Shown here: positions 60,296 to 64,000 of the stretch, piece after piece | Position numbering within the stretch: position 1 is the stretch's first letter | Layout of the letters: each line of letters begins with the position of its first letter | Assembly: GCA_944388805.1 (NCBI GenBank) | Contig: CALXKE010000002.1 | Location: 1 to 64,000 of the forward strand | Length of the DNA: 64,000 nt | Source of the DNA: an uncultured Clostridia bacterium | Lineage (GTDB): Bacteria; Bacillota; Clostridia; TANB77; CAG-508 | Reading direction: 5' to 3' | The notes under the pieces: model-generated | Told to the model about the DNA's origin: nothing | Databases searched by the model: none | The model's input: only the letters and a program-made list of their open reading frames with translations | Program-made: the position numbers and the translations under genes

Positions 60296-60685
60296 ATGAA
60301 TTACTATATAAATACTTTAGAAAAACTAAAAAATTTTGCATTCAAAATTCCTGAAGAAGGTATGCAAACGCATTATGTCCCTGGATCTCCTAATAAAATT
60401 ATAAAGCCAGCATCTTTTAAAAAAAGAGTTTTTATAAAAGGCTCTCCTTTGTTTTTTATCGATGAAGAAGGAACTTTTATATGTCCTTTATTGCCTGGGT
60501 TTGAAAAGATACTTCGTAGAGAAAATTTTGAAAGAATATATATTAATATTCCTTTTTCTCCTCTGGTTTTATCAGCAGATTATAATCAATGTATACAACA
60601 ATGGAATATAATCAAAAGTGGATTTAATGAATTTTATTATCCAAATAATAATGGGATGGAAAATAGCAAGGACTTAGATAGATAG
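60296..60685 (+). CDS. 130-residue protein of unknown function
   Basis: ATG at 60296 follows AGGAGG. The product is soluble, with Gly-Ser-Pro-Asn-Lys-Ile and a Pro-rich start, and a central Phe-Ile-Asp-Glu-Glu-Gly-Thr-Phe-Ile-Cys-Pro-Leu. No known motif. The frame is open upstream to 60236, but that part lacks a ribosome site. A terminator overlaps the last codons. Its converging neighbour is the cN-III-type nucleotidase. Confidence 0.6.
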   Translation: MNYYINTLEKLKNFAFKIPEEGMQTHYVPGSPNKIIKPASFKKRVFIKGSPLFFIDEEGTFICPLLPGFEKILRRENFERIYINIPFSPLVLSADYNQCIQQWNIIKSGFNEFYYPNNNGMENSKDLDR

Positions 60686-60700
60686 TCCTTGCTTCTTCTT
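60666..60700 (+). terminator. Terminator overlapping the 130-residue gene's stop codon
   Basis: GCAAGGACT (60666-60674) pairs with AGTCCTTGC (60684-60692), followed by TTCTTCTT. Confidence 0.8.
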
Positions 60701-60701
60701 A

Positions 60702-61502
60702 TTAGATAATGTATTTTTCTATATCATAAAAATTATTGTCTTCTGTTAAAACAATATCAAAATTCTTTTTATATACTTCTAAATTTTCAGTAATATTTTT
60801 ATTTAAAAATCCTATTTTTAAAGATTTATTTTCTGGATATTCCCCTATCATATGAATATCTTCAACCACATCTCCTATTACCATTCTATATTCTTTTTGT
60901 CCTATTTTTTCTTTTAATTTATCATCCTTTAATTTATCTATATTTTTGTTTAAACTATGAATCATATAATCAGAAAATTTTATCATATTTCCATTTTTAT
61001 CAAATTTTATAAAATTACCAATTATCGTTATATTGTTATAATAACATTCTTCATTTTTCAAAAATTGTTCTATTACATTTCCTATTCCTGCTGAAAATAT
61101 GATAACTGGTATATTGTTTTGATATAAATTGAAAAGAAAATCTTTTGCACCTTTTCTTAATATTAGTCTACTATGATTGATAGACTCTCTTAACTTTTCT
61201 CTAGTCAGTCCATATTGATAATATAAATCCATACATTTATCATACCATTCAATTATATATTTTTCTCTTTTATCTTTATCTATATGATAATCAAATTCTA
61301 TAAATCCGTATTTTTGGTAATATTTATCCATATCTTTTGTAAGATTCTCTCCCATGACTTCTTTATTAGCACTAGCATCCCAAGAATCTACACTTTCACT
61401 TGATGTAATTGTTTTATCAAAATCCATAAAAACACATATGTTATCTTTATTCATTTTCTGTTTTAATTCATTTATCTTTTTTTCATTACTGAAATATATC
61501 AT
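60702..61502 (-). CDS. cN-III/UMPH-1-type pyrimidine 5'-nucleotidase (HAD superfamily)
   Basis: 266 residues. Phe-Met-Asp-Phe-Asp-Lys-Thr-Ile-Thr-Ser is HAD motif I, Phe-Ser-Ala-Gly-Ile-Gly-Asn-Val near 139 holds the motif II Ser, and Ile-Gly-Asp-Val-Val-Glu-Asp near 209 is motif IV. The Ser-Ala-Gly-Ile-Gly-x-Val-Ile stretch and overall order match eukaryotic cytosolic 5'-nucleotidase III. It would dephosphorylate UMP/CMP or m7GMP. Bacterial members are uncommon in my experience. GAAGGAGA-like site before the ATG. Convergent with the 130-residue gene. Confidence 0.75.
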   Translation of the reverse strand: MIYFSNEKKINELKQKMNKDNICVFMDFDKTITSSESVDSWDASANKEVMGENLTKDMDKYYQKYGFIEFDYHIDKDKREKYIIEWYDKCMDLYYQYGLTREKLRESINHSRLILRKGAKDFLFNLYQNNIPVIIFSAGIGNVIEQFLKNEECYYNNITIIGNFIKFDKNGNMIKFSDYMIHSLNKNIDKLKDDKLKEKIGQKEYRMVIGDVVEDIHMIGEYPENKSLKIGFLNKNITENLEVYKKNFDIVLTEDNNFYDIEKYII

Positions 61503-61643
61503 GGTTAATCTCCTTGCAATTTTTTCTTATATGATTAAAAATTTATCTTATATCTTTCTTTTGCATTATATATTTTTTTATTTTGTTTTTCAAGTAATAA
61601 ATTTTCGCTATCTCTAATTTTCCATTTAAATTTTGTGAATATA

Positions 61644-61672
61644 TTGTAATTTCATTTTAATCTTGTTATAAT
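61644..61672 (+). promoter_or_regulatory. Promoter of the toxin-antitoxin operon
   Basis: TTGTAA (61644-61649), 17-nt spacer, TATAAT (61667-61672), 34 bases before the antitoxin ATG. Confidence 0.7.
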
Positions 61673-61705
61673 GTGGTTACATAACGCAGAAAGGAGATGA
61701 TTATT

Positions 61706-62002
61706 ATGTCTGATGCACAACTTCAAGCTATAAAAGATGTTATAAAAATGACACCTAGATTAAGTATAGAATGTTTAACTTCTATCAAAATTTTAATGGA
61801 AAAAGCAATTGATTCCGAACTATTAAGATTAGAACCAACTGTTATTTTAGATAACATGGATATCACCGAAAAAGTAATGTATTTAGACTATTTGAATGAA
61901 AATCAAAAAACAAAAGAGAATGAAGAAAAAAACGCAATATCTTTTGAAGAAATCCTAAAAAGAGAGGGGTTGACCTTTGATGACTTACAAGATAAAAATT
62001 AG
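61706..62002 (+). CDS. Antitoxin of a RelBE/ParDE-like pair
   Basis: About 98 residues. The first part is a helical domain of about 55 residues, and the tail from about residue 65 is acidic and looks disordered, ending Phe-Asp-Asp-Leu-Gln-Asp-Lys-Asn, which is typical for the toxin-binding end of antitoxins. No ribbon-helix-helix is certain. AAGGAG with 9-base spacing supports ATG 61706; an ATG at 61697 is too close. It overlaps the toxin gene by 23 bases. Confidence 0.7.
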   Translation: MSDAQLQAIKDVIKMTPRLSIECLTSIKILMEKAIDSELLRLEPTVILDNMDITEKVMYLDYLNENQKTKENEEKNAISFEEILKREGLTFDDLQDKN

Positions 62003-62226
62003 ACCCAAAGCTCTTAAATTTATTGAAAAGCAGGATAAATCACAAAGACTCAGGATTTATACCGCTATTTACAACCTGCCAAATGGAGATGTTAAGAAAA
62101 TGGTAGGTTGTAAAGATACATATAGGCTCCGTATACGGTTCTTACAGAATTATATATGAATTAAATCAAAATAATCTTATTATTCTTGTAACAAAAGCCT
62201 CTAATAGAGGTCAAATCTATAAATAA
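61980..62226 (+). CDS. RelE/ParE-type toxin with +1 frameshift at CGG
   Basis: The combined frames give about 81 residues. The N-terminus reads Met-Thr-Tyr-Lys-Ile-Lys-Ile-Arg-Pro-Lys-Ala-Leu-Lys-Phe-Ile, the centre Met-Val-Gly-Cys-Lys-Asp-Thr-Tyr-Arg-Leu-Arg-Ile. Frame 0 then has CGG (62136-62138) and stops at TGA 62157-62159. Skipping the C gives Gly-Ser-Tyr-Arg-Ile-Ile-Tyr-Glu-Leu... and Leu-Val-Thr-Lys-Ala-Ser-Asn-Arg-Gly-Gln-Ile-Tyr-Lys, the catalytic half of RelE. The 247-nt span is one base over a multiple of three. RelE toxins cut mRNA on the ribosome. Without frameshift a truncated and probably harmless peptide results. Confidence 0.8.
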
Positions 62227-62359
62227 TTATTTCTTATTTTTGATTTTATTTTTTATATGATTTTATCTCTTATTTAAATCATTATATATTACATTAATTT
62301 TTATTTCTTATCTTTTTAAATTTCATTTCATTGATATTTCTTAAAAAAACTCATAAAAC

Positions 62360-62388
62360 TTTATCTTTTTTCTTTGTTGTGCTATAAT
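62360..62388 (+). promoter_or_regulatory. Probable murT promoter
   Basis: TTTATC (62360-62365), 17-nt spacer, TATAAT (62383-62388). The -35 is weak. Confidence 0.55.
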
Positions 62389-62424
62389 GCAAATATAAAT
62401 TTTATAGAGATAGGAGCATGACAA

Positions 62425-63741
62425 ATGAAGAACTTTTTTATTGTACTTGCAATGAAACTATTAAATATAGTATTAAAACTATGTGGAAAACATGGTGGTA
62501 ATTTTTTAGGAAAAATCGCTTTTGATTGGAATCCAGAAATTTTTAAATATTTCAAAGTTGACTGCCCTGTGATTGCTGTTACAGCAACAAATGGGAAAAC
62601 CATGACCAATAATGCGATTGGATATGTTTTTCAAACAGCTGGAAAAAAAGTAATTAGTAACAAAGAAGGAAATAATATGGAAACTGGCATTCTTTCTACT
62701 TTATTAAAAACCTGTACCCTAACAGGAAAAATAAAAGCAGATTATTTAGTTTTTGAAGTGGATGAAGGTTATGTACCAGTTGTATTTAAAGATTTTCGAT
62801 TAGATACTTTAGTTATCTTAGATTTCTTTAGAGACCAATTAGATAGAAATGGTGAAGTAGAATCTTTAATTTTGAAAATCAATGATTTTCTAAAAACATA
62901 TACTGGCAATTTAATTTTAAATAATGATGACCCAAATGTTGCCAGATTAGGAAAAGCAAATCCGAATAATGAAAATGTCTATTATTTCCATATTGATAGA
63001 TATCCATATGCAACAGATGATATGAAAGAAGCTGGAGAAGGAAAATTCTGTCCATTTTGTAAGACACGTTTGGAATATGAATATTATCAATATTCCCATA
63101 TTGGAAAGTTTACTTGCCCTAATTGTGGATATGGTGATAATAAAATTTATAAAGAAACAAAAAATATTAATTTAAATGATATGACTTTTAAAGTTGATGA
63201 TGTTTTATATAAAATCAAATCAAATAGTATCTATATTATCTATAATTTCACAGCTGTCATTAGTTGTTGTTCTTTATATAATATTGATACAAAATATATA
63301 CAAGAAGCCTTGGCAAACTTTGAATTGAATAATGGTAGATTAGAAAAATTAGTAATTAAAGATGCCCCTACCATTATAAACTTAGCTAAAAATCCAACAG
63401 GTGCCAATGTCAGTTTACGATTGTTAAATGAAGATGATGACGAAAAAGAATTGTTATTTGTTTTGAATGATAATAAAGCAGATGGATTTGATGTTTCTTG
63501 GATTTGGGATATTAATTTTGATAATTTAAATCATGTAAAGAGAGTCGTAACTGCTGGAACAAGAGGTTATGATATTGCTATTAGAATTAAAACATCAGGG
63601 TTTGATGCAAATAAAATTGAAGCTTATCTAGATTTGGAACAAGCTGTAAAAGCTTTATATACCAATACAACAAAAAAATATGTTATTGCAAATTATACTT
63701 CTTTACAACCTACTAGAACAGAAATTTTAAAATTAAAATGA
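62425..63741 (+). CDS. murT: MurT, lipid II isoglutaminyl synthase Mur-ligase subunit
   Basis: 438 residues. Ala-Thr-Asn-Gly-Lys-Thr near 54 is the Mur-ligase P-loop, Asn-Asn-Asp-Asp-Pro near 172 is a conserved ATP/metal segment, and Cys-Pro-Phe-Cys...Cys-Pro-Asn-Cys near 200-230 is the MurT zinc ribbon. The C-terminal DUF1727 domain holds Asn-Pro-Thr-Gly-Ala. With GatD it amidates the D-Glu of lipid II, needed for peptidoglycan cross-linking in Gram-positives. GATAGGAG precedes the ATG. The gatD start follows at 63832. Confidence 0.93.
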   Translation: MKNFFIVLAMKLLNIVLKLCGKHGGNFLGKIAFDWNPEIFKYFKVDCPVIAVTATNGKTMTNNAIGYVFQTAGKKVISNKEGNNMETGILSTLLKTCTLTGKIKADYLVFEVDEGYVPVVFKDFRLDTLVILDFFRDQLDRNGEVESLILKINDFLKTYTGNLILNNDDPNVARLGKANPNNENVYYFHIDRYPYATDDMKEAGEGKFCPFCKTRLEYEYYQYSHIGKFTCPNCGYGDNKIYKETKNINLNDMTFKVDDVLYKIKSNSIYIIYNFTAVISCCSLYNIDTKYIQEALANFELNNGRLEKLVIKDAPTIINLAKNPTGANVSLRLLNEDDDEKELLFVLNDNKADGFDVSWIWDINFDNLNHVKRVVTAGTRGYDIAIRIKTSGFDANKIEAYLDLEQAVKALYTNTTKKYVIANYTSLQPTRTEILKLK

Positions 63742-63831
63742 TTTTCAATTATATATTTTCAATTATTAACAATTGATTTCAAAAAAAATTGTTAATTGAA
63801 ACAAATTTATTGAAATAGGAGTTGAAATATA

Positions 63832-64000
63832 ATGAAAGAACTAAAAATACTATACCTATACCCTGATATGTTAGAATTATATGGTGATTATGGGAACATA
63901 CAAGTATTAAAATATCGATTAGAAAAGCGAGGGTTTAATTGTATTGTTGATAGATATTCTATTGGTGACGAAAAACCAGATTTTAAAAGTTATGATATCA
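63832..64000 (+). CDS. gatD: GatD, lipid II isoglutaminyl synthase glutaminase subunit (3' end outside window)
   Basis: The first 56 residues are visible, with Leu-Tyr-Leu-Tyr-Pro-Asp and Leu-Tyr-Gly-Asp-Tyr-Gly-Asn, the GatD opening. The catalytic Cys and His lie beyond the window. TAGGAG precedes the ATG. The gene follows murT by 90 bases, the standard murT-gatD order. Confidence 0.93.
   Translation, partial: MKELKILYLYPDMLELYGDYGNIQVLKYRLEKRGFNCIVDRYSIGDEKPDFKSYDI

Noticed and set aside
1..64000. CRISPR array or cas genes
   Set aside because: No regularly spaced direct repeats and no Cas-like proteins.

Overview
The window looks like chromosome of a low-G+C Firmicute, probably an anaerobic Clostridia-like gut bacterium. 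Coding sequence is very A+T-rich with Shine-Dalgarno sites of the AGGAGG type, TGA is a stop, and Arg is mostly AGA. Typical content is ECF sigma/anti-sigma pairs, MurT/GatD, a GH25-LysM lysozyme, a class M sirtuin module and many flavin or aldo/keto redox genes. Most genes lie on the minus strand in short operons separated by strong hairpin terminators.

Layout. 1-5.2 kb: TetR tail, Ham1-type NTPase, acyl-CoA ligase, a frameshifted Ca2+/cation antiporter and a surface protein. 5.3-5.7 kb: a tiny hydrophobic-peptide gene that looks like a type I toxin. 5.96-13.2 kb: a compositionally distinct operon (B12-type radical SAM, PLP decarboxylase, Gfo/Idh/MocA oxidoreductase, LeuRS) that looks acquired. 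13.2-16.7 kb: nucleoside phosphorylase, DUF1848, class M sirtuin and Zn-macrodomain. 16.7-25 kb: MBL-fold protein/HxlR pair, pncB, patatin, two sigma/anti-sigma operons. 25.2-30.5 kb: KilA-N fragment and carAB with a possible leader peptide. 30.5-32.1 kb: a small foreign-looking patch. 32-42.9 kb: beta-helix protein, redox genes, DinD, tRNA-Leu(CAA), a MITE-like element, lysozyme, YebC, permease, DUF362. 43.1-50.9 kb: a ten-gene flavin/aldo-keto redox operon under a TetR repressor with two visible operators. 51-55.9 kb: unknown genes, two decayed genes, a ZIP transporter, AIM24. 56-64 kb: MgtA, phosphodiesterase, DUF4116 protein, a cN-III-type nucleotidase, a RelE-type toxin-antitoxin pair and the start of murT-gatD.

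The most striking observation is translational. Four otherwise well-formed genes (Zn-macrodomain, DinD, YebC, RelE) are each interrupted by one +1 frameshift, and in all four the frame-0 codon at the break is CGG followed by a base that lets GGN (Gly) be read after skipping the C. Reading by eye I found no other in-frame CGG in the A+T-rich genes of the window. CGG does occur as an ordinary Arg codon in the two foreign-looking patches. A fifth +1 break (antiporter) falls at CTT CGA. This suggests CGG is a poorly decoded codon that acts as a +1 frameshift site in this lineage. Sequencing error or ordinary gene decay must still be excluded.

Several structured repeats are also present: a 230-bp element with 48-bp perfect terminal inverted repeats and an 8-bp target duplication, a 165-bp palindrome, GGGGACGGACTC-type REP sequences, and a 57-bp repeat found twice. 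Coordinates and motif readings were done by eye. Function calls are family-level unless stated.
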